From the NCBI GenBank assembly GCA_945971755.1, contig CAMFPJ010000002.1, positions 1-34,769 of the forward strand: a stretch of DNA of 34,769 bases, read 5' to 3'. Below the pieces are notes generated by a model. That model had not been told where the DNA came from, searched no databases, and worked only from the letters and a program-made list of their open reading frames with translations. The stretch comes from an uncultured Clostridia bacterium (GTDB lineage: Bacteria > Bacillota > Clostridia > Oscillospirales > Acutalibacteraceae). Positions 7,710-18,214 of the stretch are shown one piece after another. The translations under genes and the position numbers were made by a program. Positions within the stretch are counted from its first letter, which is position 1; every line of letters begins with the position of its first letter.

Positions 7710-10529
7710 ATGAGTCACGATAAAATTATTATTAAAGGTGCAAAAGAGAATAATCTTAAAAACATTGATGTTGAAATTCCAAGGGACAAGCTTGTAGTTT
7801 TTACAGGTCTTTCGGGTTCGGGAAAATCTTCATTGGCATTTGACACAATTTACGCAGAGGGTCAAAGAAGATACATTGAGTCTCTCTCGTCTTATGCCCG
7901 CATGTTTTTAGGTCAAATGGATAAACCTAATGTTGAGTCAATTGAGGGACTTTCTCCTGCAATTTCAATAGACCAAAAAACTACATCTAAAAATCCTCGT
8001 TCAACTGTCGGTACGGTTACCGAAATTTACGATTATTTAAGGCTATTATATGCAAGAATAGGCATTCCTCATTGTCCTGTTTGCGGCAGAGAAATTAAAC
8101 AGCAAACAGTTGACCAAATTGTTGACGCAGTTCTCGAATTTCCCGAAGGTACTAAGATTCAGGTCTTATCTCCTATAGTCAGGGCAAAAAAAGGCGAGCA
8201 CGTTAAAGAACTCCAAAACGCATCTAAAGCAGGCTTTGTAAGAGCCAGAATTGACGGAGAACTTTATGACCTCTCCGATGAAATTAAACTTAAAAAGACA
8301 AATAAGCATAACATTGAGATTATTGTTGACCGGCTCATAGTTAAAGACGAAATACGTTCACGCCTTGCAGATTCTATTGAAACTGCGACAAAAGAGTCAG
8401 ACGGTAACGTAATAATTGACGTAATAGGGAATAAGGAATATCTTTATTCTCTTAACTACGCTTGCCCTGAGCACGGAGTTAGCATTGACGAGCTTTCACC
8501 CAGAATGTTCTCGTTCAATAACCCATTCGGCGCTTGTCCTAAGTGTTCGGGTCTCGGTGTGTTTTTGAAAGTAAACCCTGACCTTATTATGCCGAATAAA
8601 AACCTTTCAATTTCAGCAGGTGGTATTTGTGCAAGCGGTTGGGGTAAGGCAGATTCGGGCTCAATCGCTGAAATGTATTACAAAGCTCTTGGTAAAAAAT
8701 ATGGCTTTTCTCTTGACACACCGCTGAAAGACATTTCAAAAGATGGTATAAATGCTCTGCTTTACGGTACAGAAGAAAAACTTGAAATGAAACGACCGAC
8801 TCTTTACGGTACAGGTGTTTATAATAATACTTTTGAGGGGATTGTTAATAATTTGGAACGCCGTTACAGAGAAGCTAAAAGCGACTGGGCGCGTTGGGAA
8901 ATCGAGCAGGTAATGACAACGTGTCAATGCCCCGAGTGTAACGGTACAAGGCTTAAACCCGAAGTACTTTCTGTCACAGTCGGAAAGAAGAATATCAGTG
9001 AGTTTTGCAATTTGTCCGTAACAAAAGCAATTGAATATATAGAAAATCTTAAACTTACCGACAGAGAACAAATCATAGGCGAAACCATCATAAAAGAAAT
9101 TGTTTCCCGACTTAAATTCTTGCAAAGTGTCGGTCTTGAATATCTTACTCTCTCACGTGCTTCCGGTACTCTCTCGGGCGGTGAAAGCCAAAGAATAAGG
9201 CTTGCAACACAAATCGGTTCTTCGCTTATGGGTGTTCTTTATATCCTTGATGAGCCGAGTATCGGACTTCATCAACGCGATAACGATAAACTGTTAGACA
9301 CACTTAAACACTTACGCGATTTGGGAAACACGTTAATTGTTGTTGAACATGATGAAGACACTATGCGAGAGGCTGATTTCATTGTTGACATTGGCCCCGG
9401 TGCCGGTATTCACGGAGGAGAAGTTATTTGTGCGGGTACGGCAGACGATGTAATGAAATGTAAAAATTCAATTACAGGTCAGTACCTTTCGGGAAAGAAA
9501 AAAATTCCGATACCTGAAACAAGAAGAAAAGGTAACGGAAAATTCCTTGAAATTAAAGGTGCACATGAAAACAACTTAAGAAATATTGATATTCAGATAC
9601 CATTGGGTACATTTACCTGTGTAACAGGCGTGTCAGGCTCGGGTAAATCATCACTTGTAAATGAAGTTCTTTATAAGTTCCTTGCAAATGAGCTTAATGG
9701 TGCTAAAAAACCTCTTGGTAAATTTGCAGATATTTTGGGTACTGAAAACACTGACAAGGTAATCAATATTGACCAATCTCCAATCGGCAGAACTCCACGC
9801 TCTAATGCTGCAACCTATACAGGAGTGTTTACTGATATCCGTAATCTTTTTGCATCAACGCAAGATTCAAAAATAAGGGGTTATACCGCAAGCAGATATT
9901 CCTTTAATGTTAAAGGCGGTCGTTGCGAGGCATGCCAGGGTGACGGAATTAAAAAAATTGAAATGCATTTCTTGGCAGACGTTTATGTTCCTTGTGATGT
10001 TTGTAAAGGTCAAAGATATAACCGTGAAACATTAGAGGTTAAATACAAAGGTAAAAATATATTTGAAGTGCTTGATATGACAATTGATGAAGCGCTTATA
10101 TTCTTTGATAATCAACCTCGTATCCGTGATAAACTTCAGACTATTGCTGATGTTGGTTTAGGATACATCAAGCTTGGTCAGTCCGCTACAACTCTTTCGG
10201 GCGGTGAAGCACAAAGAGTTAAACTTTCAACAGAACTTTCAAAACGCTCAACAGGTAAAACTGTTTATATTCTTGACGAGCCCACTACAGGACTTCACAC
10301 GGCGGATGTTCACAAACTTACTGAGGTTCTTCAAAGACTTGTTGATGCAGGGAATACAGTAATTGTCATTGAGCACAATCTTGACGTGATTAAATCATCA
10401 GATTACATTATTGACTTGGGTCCTGAGGGTGGTGACCGTGGCGGCACAATTGTTGCGAAAGGCACTCCCGAGGAAGTTGCAAAATGTCAAAAATCATATA
10501 CAGGTCAATACCTAAAAAAGGTTTTATAA
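7710..10529 (+). CDS. uvrA: Excinuclease ABC subunit UvrA
   Basis: Two ABC ATPase domains ([18 protein letters not shown]), zinc motifs CPVC and CEACQGDG...CDVC. Confidence 0.99.
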   Translation: MSHDKIIIKGAKENNLKNIDVEIPRDKLVVFTGLSGSGKSSLAFDTIYAEGQRRYIESLSSYARMFLGQMDKPNVESIEGLSPAISIDQKTTSKNPRSTVGTVTEIYDYLRLLYARIGIPHCPVCGREIKQQTVDQIVDAVLEFPEGTKIQVLSPIVRAKKGEHVKELQNASKAGFVRARIDGELYDLSDEIKLKKTNKHNIEIIVDRLIVKDEIRSRLADSIETATKESDGNVIIDVIGNKEYLYSLNYACPEHGVSIDELSPRMFSFNNPFGACPKCSGLGVFLKVNPDLIMPNKNLSISAGGICASGWGKADSGSIAEMYYKALGKKYGFSLDTPLKDISKDGINALLYGTEEKLEMKRPTLYGTGVYNNTFEGIVNNLERRYREAKSDWARWEIEQVMTTCQCPECNGTRLKPEVLSVTVGKKNISEFCNLSVTKAIEYIENLKLTDREQIIGETIIKEIVSRLKFLQSVGLEYLTLSRASGTLSGGESQRIRLATQIGSSLMGVLYILDEPSIGLHQRDNDKLLDTLKHLRDLGNTLIVVEHDEDTMREADFIVDIGPGAGIHGGEVICAGTADDVMKCKNSITGQYLSGKKKIPIPETRRKGNGKFLEIKGAHENNLRNIDIQIPLGTFTCVTGVSGSGKSSLVNEVLYKFLANELNGAKKPLGKFADILGTENTDKVINIDQSPIGRTPRSNAATYTGVFTDIRNLFASTQDSKIRGYTASRYSFNVKGGRCEACQGDGIKKIEMHFLADVYVPCDVCKGQRYNRETLEVKYKGKNIFEVLDMTIDEALIFFDNQPRIRDKLQTIADVGLGYIKLGQSATTLSGGEAQRVKLSTELSKRSTGKTVYILDEPTTGLHTADVHKLTEVLQRLVDAGNTVIVIEHNLDVIKSSDYIIDLGPEGGDRGGTIVAKGTPEEVAKCQKSYTGQYLKKVL

Positions 10530-10537
10530 AAATAAGA

Positions 10538-10584
10538 AACGGTGTAATGGAATCTCTTTTCAGAGAACATTCTGTTACACCGTT
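10538..10584. terminator. Bidirectional terminator between convergent uvrA and the yfhO-like gene
   Basis: AACGGTGTAA...TTACACCGTT inverted repeat with flanking A/T-rich sequence. Confidence 0.7.
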
Positions 10585-10589
10585 ATTTA

Positions 10590-13382
10590 TTATTCGCTTG
10601 TTTTATCAGAAGGCGGATTTTCCAATTCCTTAGTTTTAATTACTTCCATATTCTCAAATTCATCATTTTTTTGACTGCTTTCAGCAATTTTCACTCTTTC
10701 CCAAAGGTTTGCTTTGGTTTTCTTAAAGAAAATTATTCTGCGCGATTTGAGAACAAATAAAATTAGTAGAGTGAAAGTAAATATTATTGAAAAATAACTG
10801 CATTGTGTGTAATAGGGGAGTTTGAACCGAAAAACAATATTGTGCTTTCCTGCACTTGTCTTAACACCTAAAAGTGCGTCGGAAATTTTTACAATGTCTT
10901 TTTCACTGACCTTATTACCGTCAATATAGACATTCCAGCCTCTGTCATAAGGAATTGATGTAAAAAGCGTTTCATTTTCTTTTGCTTCATAAGTTCCGCT
11001 AATATATGACTCGTTAAAACGTGTATATTCAATTTGTCCGTCATTCAATTTGTTGTAACCCTGTAAAAACTTTTCTTCGTCAATAGTAAATGCACAAAAA
11101 TCAACCGTCGCAAATGTTACATCATCCTTGAGAGGTATTTCAACTGAAATTTCATCACCTGTTTTATGATTGCCAAGGTCAAGGATATATCCGTCGGAAA
11201 CAGTCATGGAATTTTGAATTACAGGAGAATACACAACCACTGTATCAACATTTCTCGAATATAGATAGATATAAACATTGCCGTCTTTTGGAGCATTAAG
11301 AATAATTGTAGCGGCGGCATTTAATGCTCCGTCTGACTTTGTAAAAGTTAATGACTCGTTCTCTTTCTGTCCGTCGGTAACTGTCAATACATTGCTGTAA
11401 AGAATATCATAGTCATAAATTCTGTTATAAACATTGCTGATTCCTGTTGCTGCTTCAAAAAGCTGTTCTTGAGCCTCAACGGGATTTTTTGCATTTTCAG
11501 CCGAATATTTTTCAATATTGCTTGATACAGGGAACGCAATATTAAGAAAATAGTTGTTTTGGTAAGCCTTAAATGTGTTATTTTCAGCTAATTCGGTGTA
11601 ATAATTGTTTTCGGCAATATATCCGCTCTTATCGTAAATATATTTTAATGAAAACATTGAGTTATAAATCGGTGTCTGTGGGTTATAAGTGTAACTGTTA
11701 ATCTTATTTCCGTAAAGACCAATGTATTTCTGTAAGTTTGCTACCTTTTCATAAGCCATTGAAGAGAAAACCGAAACACCGTTATAGTTAAACCAGGATG
11801 GGTCCATTCTGGCTCTTGATTTAGTCAATTCTTCGCGGAAGAATAAATCTTTATTATTTTTGTGAATGGTTGACTGTATATCTTTGAAATCATCATAATC
11901 AATCGTAAAAGAACCCTTTGTTTGATTGGCAACATAATGCTCTGTGCTTGCTGAAATTGTTTCTGCAGTAACCGAGCAAAGCACCATGACCGACAGAGCA
12001 AAAGCTTGATTTTTTTTGCTTTGAAGCAGTCCTAAAACAACCGTAAACAAGAAAACAAAGCCTATACTTAAATAAACTGACATGTCATTTACATTTTTAG
12101 AAGTAAGCTCCTGGACAAGAACTATAAAGGCAATAACACCGACACCGGAGCAAATAATTGCTTTCCTGTCGGAAAATTCAATGTTTTTAATGGCCTTAAA
12201 TGCAAGAATTATCAGAATAAATGAATACATAAACGACTGTCTGTACGGTAAGTCGTTCGGAAAATGAAAACCGTGCCAAATAAAATTCAAATAGTTAATA
12301 TTAAAGCTGAAATACATTATTGCCAGCAGAACTGTTGAAGCAATTTTTTCTTTGACCGGTATTTTTTTTGAAAAAATGTAAAGCGGGATAAGCAAAACGG
12401 TGAGCATACCGCAATAAATATTCGGTAAAACGTCTTCTCCGCTGCTGCGAATTGTCGGTTCAAGGCTTGCAAGGTGATTTGCAAGGAAATCAAAAATGTT
12501 AAAGTAGAATTTGAATTCTGACGGGAATGTACCTTTGGTAGCAGAAGATGAACTCAAAATAAACATGAGCGGAACCAGCATAAATGTAAGAATCAGTGCT
12601 GCGCAGATTGATGCAAACGCAAATCTTATTCCGCTGTTTAAGAAAAATGAATTTTTGATTTTACCGATAAAAGATTTATTTTCAAGAAACATTTTTCTTG
12701 CTTTAATTTCATCAAATCGGCAAACATAATAATAAATAAAATACAAGCAAGAGAATATACAAACCATATATCCGATGTAATAGTTTGAAAAAATGCAATA
12801 CACAAGCGAAATAATGTAGGTTGTAATTTTCCCTTTGTCAATAATTCTTTCAATTCCAAGAACAACAAAAGGTAAAATATACATTGCGTCTATCCACATT
12901 ACATTCCAATAATATGCAATAAAGTATCCGGAAAAAGCGTACATAATGCCGAAAGCGCAAATTAGAGGGGAGTTAACATTCCGGGACTTTTTAAGGTAAT
13001 TTGCCATAGACATTGCAGATAAAACAGATTTAATAGCTATAAGTGACGCAACAGCTTCAAATGTGTTTTTATGTCCGAATAAAACTATAATGAATGAGAG
13101 TGGGCTTGAAAGATAATTATAGAAATTACCGAGAAACGGAAGCCCTAAAGCAGAATTCCAGGAATATGTGAATGTTCCGCTACCTGTAAGACGGTCGTAA
13201 AGTTCCGTAAACATTGGACCGTATTGATGGTAAAGGTCCATTCTGTAAATTATTCCGTCGCCGAACGGAATTAAATCAAAGCAATAATAAACAAGTAATA
13301 TTACAAATAAAGCAACTCCGCCTGTTAAAAACACGTACATATTGTCTTTCAAAAACTTTTTTATTTTATTCAACATAGGCAC
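10590..13382 (-). CDS. YfhO-family large integral membrane protein (putative glycosyltransferase-associated)
   Basis: 930 aa; N-terminal TM bundle with GDGIIYRMDLYHQYGPMFTELYDRL, C-terminal beta-rich domain SIPYDRGWNVYIDGNKV typical of YfhO. Confidence 0.85.
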   Translation of the reverse strand: MPMLNKIKKFLKDNMYVFLTGGVALFVILLVYYCFDLIPFGDGIIYRMDLYHQYGPMFTELYDRLTGSGTFTYSWNSALGLPFLGNFYNYLSSPLSFIIVLFGHKNTFEAVASLIAIKSVLSAMSMANYLKKSRNVNSPLICAFGIMYAFSGYFIAYYWNVMWIDAMYILPFVVLGIERIIDKGKITTYIISLVYCIFSNYYIGYMVCIFSCLYFIYYYVCRFDEIKARKMFLENKSFIGKIKNSFFLNSGIRFAFASICAALILTFMLVPLMFILSSSSATKGTFPSEFKFYFNIFDFLANHLASLEPTIRSSGEDVLPNIYCGMLTVLLIPLYIFSKKIPVKEKIASTVLLAIMYFSFNINYLNFIWHGFHFPNDLPYRQSFMYSFILIILAFKAIKNIEFSDRKAIICSGVGVIAFIVLVQELTSKNVNDMSVYLSIGFVFLFTVVLGLLQSKKNQAFALSVMVLCSVTAETISASTEHYVANQTKGSFTIDYDDFKDIQSTIHKNNKDLFFREELTKSRARMDPSWFNYNGVSVFSSMAYEKVANLQKYIGLYGNKINSYTYNPQTPIYNSMFSLKYIYDKSGYIAENNYYTELAENNTFKAYQNNYFLNIAFPVSSNIEKYSAENAKNPVEAQEQLFEAATGISNVYNRIYDYDILYSNVLTVTDGQKENESLTFTKSDGALNAAATIILNAPKDGNVYIYLYSRNVDTVVVYSPVIQNSMTVSDGYILDLGNHKTGDEISVEIPLKDDVTFATVDFCAFTIDEEKFLQGYNKLNDGQIEYTRFNESYISGTYEAKENETLFTSIPYDRGWNVYIDGNKVSEKDIVKISDALLGVKTSAGKHNIVFRFKLPYYTQCSYFSIIFTFTLLILFVLKSRRIIFFKKTKANLWERVKIAESSQKNDEFENMEVIKTKELENPPSDKTSE

Positions 13383-13401
13383 CTCAATTCAATATAGATT
13401 G

Positions 13402-13430
13402 ATTTTATCATAATAGTGTAATCTTTTCAA
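13402..13430 (-). promoter_or_regulatory. Putative sigmaA promoter for the yfhO-like gene
   Basis: Minus strand TTGAAA - 17 nt - TAAAAT with extended TGA. Confidence 0.55.
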
Positions 13431-13486
13431 GAAAAATTGTACTAAATACGGACAAGAACTCATATTGTTTCTTAGAGGTGAAAACA

Positions 13487-14476
13487 ATGGAAAATCATAA
13501 TATTACCGAACACGTACTGAACTGCATTGCTCCGAGAATCAGAAATGTGCTGATGAATATTTCATGCAATGATATACAGGAAATCAGACTTAGAAACTCC
13601 GGTCCTGTTGTTATTGTTAATTCATACGGTAGCAGTTTTGTTACTAAAAACGGACGTTTAACACAAATTCTTTCAGATCAATGCATTTACAGTGCTGAAT
13701 ATGAAATTACCGATACATTAAATAAGTGTTGCGGTTACTCTCTTCATACTCATACCAAAGATTTATTAAACGGTTTTGTAACTATTCCTTCCGGTGCCAG
13801 AGTCGGTGTTTGCGGTACGGCTGTATATGAAAACGGAAAAATTAAATCTGTAAAAGATATTTCTTCCGTCAACATCCGTATTCCGAGAAACGTCAAGGGA
13901 GCCTCTGATGAAATAATAAAAGCGGTATTTAATCACGGACTTCAAAATCTACTTATTGTTGGACCGCCTTCATCAGGAAAAACCACAATTATTAAAGATT
14001 TAGCGTATCAGATTTCTGACGGACGGCTCGGTAAATATTACAAAGTTTGTGTTGCAGACGAAAGAATGGAAATTTCCGGCAGCAGAGAGTTTTTAGGCCC
14101 GAACACAGATGTGATTAAGGGTTACCCGAAAGCCAAAGCAATAGACATCGCCGTAAGAACTATGTCGCCTGAAGTTATTATTTGCGATGAGGTTGGATTT
14201 AACGGAGAAACGGATGAAATTTTGCACGGAATAAACTGCGGAGTTAAATTCATTATAACCGCCCATGCAAATGAATATGATTTTAATTCAAGAAATGACT
14301 TGTTGTCTCTTTGCAAAATTGGGCAAATAAACAAAATAGTATTTCTAAGCGGCTCAAACATGCCCGGTAAAGTAAAAAGGATAGTAAACTGTAATGAACT
14401 ATTGGAAAATATTAGGAATAACACTGACGCTTCTGTCAGGAACACTTGTGAACCTTTACTGTATAAAACAAATTAA
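13487..14476 (+). CDS. spoIIIAA: Stage III sporulation protein AA (secretion-type ATPase)
   Basis: Walker A GPPSSGKTT; VGVCGTAVYENGKIKSVKDISSVNIRIPRN motif; first gene of a spoIIIA operon. ATG 13487 preceded by aggtg. Confidence 0.96.
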   Translation: MENHNITEHVLNCIAPRIRNVLMNISCNDIQEIRLRNSGPVVIVNSYGSSFVTKNGRLTQILSDQCIYSAEYEITDTLNKCCGYSLHTHTKDLLNGFVTIPSGARVGVCGTAVYENGKIKSVKDISSVNIRIPRNVKGASDEIIKAVFNHGLQNLLIVGPPSSGKTTIIKDLAYQISDGRLGKYYKVCVADERMEISGSREFLGPNTDVIKGYPKAKAIDIAVRTMSPEVIICDEVGFNGETDEILHGINCGVKFIITAHANEYDFNSRNDLLSLCKIGQINKIVFLSGSNMPGKVKRIVNCNELLENIRNNTDASVRNTCEPLLYKTN

Positions 14477-14900
14477 AAGACGCACAGAAGCAATAAGACA
14501 AATACTTTTAATGCTTGATTACATAGAGATTTCAATTAAATACCAAAACACCGATATTAAAGAAATCTTCAAAAAAATGAATATGAGTAATAAATTCTCA
14601 TATTTAGTTTTTATTGATAATATAATTAAACTTCAAGGTATAACAGATTACTCAAATATTCAGTTTAACACACAACAGATGAGGAACTTGTTTTCCTTAT
14701 ACTCTTGTGAGCTTTTAAGCGGATTTTTCTCTGTTCTCGGTAAAAGTGATTCTGAAGGTCAAGTGTCAAACTGCGAAACGTACAAAGAGTTTTTCAGAGA
14801 AGAATTAAGGCGAAATGAACGTGAAGAAGAGAAAAGAATTAAAACATTTTCATCTATCATTTTCGGTATAACTCTTTTGATTCTTATAATTATAATATGA
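14394..14900 (+). CDS. spoIIIAB: Stage III sporulation protein AB
   Basis: N-terminal TM MNYWKILGITLTLLSGTLVN and C-terminal TM as in SpoIIIAB; synteny. Overlaps spoIIIAA by 83 nt. Confidence 0.88.
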   Translation: MNYWKILGITLTLLSGTLVNLYCIKQIKRRTEAIRQILLMLDYIEISIKYQNTDIKEIFKKMNMSNKFSYLVFIDNIIKLQGITDYSNIQFNTQQMRNLFSLYSCELLSGFFSVLGKSDSEGQVSNCETYKEFFREELRRNEREEEKRIKTFSSIIFGITLLILIIII

Positions 14901-14907
14901 GGGAAAT

Positions 14908-15102
14908 ATGGACATTTCATTTTTATTCAAAATTGCAGGGATAGGGTTAATAGTTACGGTTATTAACCAAATGCTTTCAAAGGCAGGACGTGAGGAATAC
15001 GCAACTTTAACCGTACTTACGGGAATTGTTGTAATAATAGCTATGTTAATACCTCAAGTCGGTTCACTGTTTACAGATATAAAATCTATATTTGACTTAT
15101 GA
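14908..15102 (+). CDS. spoIIIAC: Stage III sporulation protein AC
   Basis: 64 aa two-TM protein, FKIAGIGLIVTVINQMLSKAGREEYA motif; synteny. Confidence 0.95.
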   Translation: MDISFLFKIAGIGLIVTVINQMLSKAGREEYATLTVLTGIVVIIAMLIPQVGSLFTDIKSIFDL

Positions 15103-15488
15103 CTTTAGTTATTAAAATTTCCGCGGCGGCGCTTGTTTATATTTGCTGTGCAATGTTAATTCGTCAGTACAGACCCGAATATGTTTTTCTGTTAAGATTT
15201 GGTGCAGTCGGAATTATTCTGTTCCTGATTTTAGGAGAAGCAAGCAATTTTATAGATTCCGTCAAAGAAATATTCACGGTGTTTAATATTTCGTCTGTTC
15301 ATTTGACCCTTCTGTTAAAAGTCAGCTTTGTTGCTTTAATAAGCGATTTCGTAACAGAAACCTTAAAAGATTCGGGGGATACTTCGCTGGCTTCTGTTGT
15401 AACGGTTGCAACAAGAGTTGTCATAATATCATTTTCCTTGCCGGTTCTTAAAAGTCTTTTAGTGATTTGCAGTGATTTAATAAAATGA
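15099..15488 (+). CDS. spoIIIAD: Stage III sporulation protein AD
   Basis: Multi-TM 129 aa protein; 4-nt ATGA overlap with spoIIIAC; synteny. Confidence 0.93.
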   Translation: MTLVIKISAAALVYICCAMLIRQYRPEYVFLLRFGAVGIILFLILGEASNFIDSVKEIFTVFNISSVHLTLLLKVSFVALISDFVTETLKDSGDTSLASVVTVATRVVIISFSLPVLKSLLVICSDLIK

Positions 15489-16576
15489 AAAAGGTAGTAT
15501 TAAGTTTTATAATATCGGTTTTAATAATTTTCTGTTATTCGTTACCGTGTAATGCACTCAATGACAGTTCCTCAATTCTCAAAGAATTGGACGGAGAAAC
15601 AAAAGAATATTTGTCTGCACTGGGAATTGACAGTGAAAACGGTGATGGAATAGAGAGTGTATCGTTAAAATCGGTTATTACTTTTTTAATAAGCCTCGTA
15701 ACGGACAGAAGCAAGAGAATTTCTTTGATTATAATTTCAGTTATTGCTGTAATAATTTTATCTTCTGTTATGGGTTCATTTTTAGAAGGCAACTCTTCAG
15801 CAAAAAAGATTTTGAACTTTGTTTCTGTTCTTTGCATCGTTACAGCAGTTATTGTTCCGTTAAAAGAATTGATTGTCAATGCAGGAGCAGTAATTAAAAC
15901 AGCAGCTATTTTTACCGACGCTTACATACCTGTTTTAGTGTCACTTATCGCAGCGTCAGGCAACCCAAAACTTGCAATTACTTATAATTCTTTTGCAGTT
16001 GTGCTGTCGTCTTTCATAAGTGAAATTTCAGACAAAATTTTTGTGCCCGTAATCAATATGCTCTTAGCTTTTAATATTCTTACGTCTTTCACATTTGAAA
16101 ATTATAAGCATAAAATGTTTAAGTCCGTAAAAAGGTTGATAATAATAATTTTATCCTTAATTTCAACGGTTTATACGGGACTTCTGACAACACAGAGTAT
16201 TCTCGCAGTTTCTTCAGATAGCCTGACCGTAAGGGGAATAAGATTTGTTTCGGGTACATTCATTCCCATTGTCGGTGCCGGAGTCAGTGAGTCTGTATCA
16301 TCTGTAATGAGCAGTCTTTCAATTATGCGAAATACAACCGGAGTTGTTGTTATTGTAATAATTGTACTCATTTTTTTGCCGATTATTCTTGACTTGCTTA
16401 TTTGGCACTATGCGCTTCAGTTTTGTTCAATAACAGCAGATATGTTCGAGAATAATGATATTTCGGTTATGCTTGATGAAATGTCATCGGTAGTTTCACT
16501 TATTAACACAGTACTTTTTTATGTTACTTTTGTTTTAATTATTTCAACGGGAGTAATTATTGTAATGGGTAAATAA
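15485..16576 (+). CDS. spoIIIAE: Stage III sporulation protein AE
   Basis: Signal peptide and multi-TM; RGIRFVSGTFIPIVGAGVSESVSSV motif; synteny. Confidence 0.95.
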   Translation: MKKVVLSFIISVLIIFCYSLPCNALNDSSSILKELDGETKEYLSALGIDSENGDGIESVSLKSVITFLISLVTDRSKRISLIIISVIAVIILSSVMGSFLEGNSSAKKILNFVSVLCIVTAVIVPLKELIVNAGAVIKTAAIFTDAYIPVLVSLIAASGNPKLAITYNSFAVVLSSFISEISDKIFVPVINMLLAFNILTSFTFENYKHKMFKSVKRLIIIILSLISTVYTGLLTTQSILAVSSDSLTVRGIRFVSGTFIPIVGAGVSESVSSVMSSLSIMRNTTGVVVIVIIVLIFLPIILDLLIWHYALQFCSITADMFENNDISVMLDEMSSVVSLINTVLFYVTFVLIISTGVIIVMGK

Positions 16577-16577
16577 A

Positions 16578-17006
16578 ATGGATTTTATTAAGAATTGGAT
16601 ATTTTCAATTTGTGGCGCTTCAATGGCGTCATCAATAGTAAAATTGATTTTTAACGGGTCAAAAATGTCAAAATCAGTCAACATTTTTCTTTCTCTGTTT
16701 CTTATGTTTTATATGATTTCTCCATTTGCCGGTGACAAAGTTAATGACATCGTGCAAACGTCAGGAGGAGTAGATGATAAGAATATTTATTCAGACTGCC
16801 GTTATAATGATTTTTTTGAATCAGCAATTGAAAGCGTTTGCGTAGAAGAGAACTGTAGAATTATTTCTTTTGAAATTGAAACCGAAGAACAAGACGGAGA
16901 GGTAATTGTTAACTGCGTCAGTGTAATAATTGATGACAAAGATAAATGCGAAACCGTAAAAAATAAAATCAATGAGAAATTCGGCTTTGAGGTGAATGTG
17001 AGTTGA
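16578..17006 (+). CDS. spoIIIAF: Stage III sporulation protein AF
   Basis: Two N-terminal TMs plus soluble domain; synteny. Confidence 0.9.
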   Translation: MDFIKNWIFSICGASMASSIVKLIFNGSKMSKSVNIFLSLFLMFYMISPFAGDKVNDIVQTSGGVDDKNIYSDCRYNDFFESAIESVCVEENCRIISFEIETEEQDGEVIVNCVSVIIDDKDKCETVKNKINEKFGFEVNVS

Positions 17007-17542
17007 CCCTTAAAAAGTTAATAAATAAAGAGTTCTTTATATCAAACAGGAAAACGCTGATATGTTTTATTGTCGGACTTCTCGGTATTCTCTTGATTTT
17101 TGCTTCTGAAGCGGTAAAAACAGATACAACAGACAAAAAAGAAGTTGATACCGATACTTTGTCATACACAGATGAACTCGAAGAAAAACTTGAAAACTTA
17201 ATTTCATCAGTTGAAGGCGCAGGAAAAACAAATGTTTTATTAACTCTTGAAGAAACTGAAGAGTACGTTTTCGCACAGGATACATCGTCAAGTATAAAAC
17301 AAGATTCTCAAAACAACACACAAAAAGAATATGTTATTGTTGATGACGGAAAAGGCAAAGGCGGACTTCTTATCAAAACAGTTAAGCCAAAGGTTCGCGG
17401 AGTAGCAATAGTTTGTGAAGGAGGAGATGACCCTTTAGTTCAACAAAGAATTTATTCTTGCGTAAGTGCTTCGCTTGGCATCAGCACAGCAAGAATTTCA
17501 ATATCAAAAATGACATCTTTGGAGGTAAATAATGAAAAGTAG
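17003..17542 (+). CDS. spoIIIAG: Stage III sporulation protein AG
   Basis: Single TM plus GAGKTNVLLTLEETEEYVFAQD and VRGVAIVCEGGDDPLVQQRI motifs; TTG start in a TTGA overlap. Confidence 0.94.
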   Translation: MTLKKLINKEFFISNRKTLICFIVGLLGILLIFASEAVKTDTTDKKEVDTDTLSYTDELEEKLENLISSVEGAGKTNVLLTLEETEEYVFAQDTSSSIKQDSQNNTQKEYVIVDDGKGKGGLLIKTVKPKVRGVAIVCEGGDDPLVQQRIYSCVSASLGISTARISISKMTSLEVNNEK

Positions 17543-18068
17543 AATTCTCAACAAAAGACAAATTGCTGCGGGAACGGCAGCCGTTGCGCTTTGTGCTGCA
17601 GTATTTCTTAATTGGTATTACACAAAGCAAGACATTAACACGACTCAACCGCCCGAAACCGAAACAAATGTAAATTTAGGTGATGCACAGTATGTAAGCA
17701 GTAATAATGTTACCACTGAAACCGACTATTTTATGACTGCTGAAATAAACCGTTCTAAAGCCCATGACAGTGCAAAAGAATACTTAAAATCAATTATTAA
17801 TGATGAAAATATTGATGAAGAAGAACGCGAAAACGCTAAAAAAAAGCTAACTGAAATTTCTAATGAGATTAAAACTGAAGCAGACATTCAAAATCTAATT
17901 ACGGCCCGACTAAACTGTAAATGCCTTGTCACTCTGAATGATGAAAAGGTTGAAGTTGTTTTACCAAAAGACACCCTCGGAGAAGACGGGTTGATTGCAA
18001 TTAAAGATATAATCATTAGTAATTCTAATGTTTCACCTGATAACATAACTGTTATTGAACTAAAATAA
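17532..18068 (+). CDS. spoIIIAH: Stage III sporulation protein AH
   Basis: Single TM (AAGTAAVALCAAVFLNWYY), C-terminal ring-building domain; synteny. Confidence 0.93.
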   Translation: MKSRILNKRQIAAGTAAVALCAAVFLNWYYTKQDINTTQPPETETNVNLGDAQYVSSNNVTTETDYFMTAEINRSKAHDSAKEYLKSIINDENIDEEERENAKKKLTEISNEIKTEADIQNLITARLNCKCLVTLNDEKVEVVLPKDTLGEDGLIAIKDIIISNSNVSPDNITVIELK

Positions 18069-18090
18069 CTGAATAATATTCATTTTTCTA

Positions 18091-18119
18091 TTGCTATTTT
18101 TCGGTTTAAGTGGTACAAT
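18091..18119 (+). promoter_or_regulatory. SigmaA-type extended -10 promoter upstream of nusB
   Basis: TTGCTA - 17 nt - TACAAT with TGG extended -10 (TGGTACAAT). Confidence 0.65.
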
Positions 18120-18166
18120 ATACAAAAATTGATGTATATACATTTTCGTACCGCTGAAAACTTATA

Positions 18167-18204
18167 ACACTCCCTGTTGTTTTTGGCGGGGAGTGTATTT
18201 TTTT
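18167..18204 (+). terminator. Intrinsic terminator/attenuator in the nusB leader
   Basis: ACACTCCC tgttgtttttggcg GGGAGTGT ATTTTTTTT, immediately abutting the nusB RBS ggagga. Confidence 0.8.
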
Positions 18205-18214
18205 GGAGGAAATT

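Noticed and set aside
8736-9125. 129-aa minus-strand ORF inside uvrA
   Set aside because: Shadow ORF within a highly conserved gene; no motif.
13385-13486. SigmaE promoter for spoIIIA
   Set aside because: Expected from B. subtilis biology, but only weak matches (for example CATATTGT near the RBS) with poor -35 and spacing.
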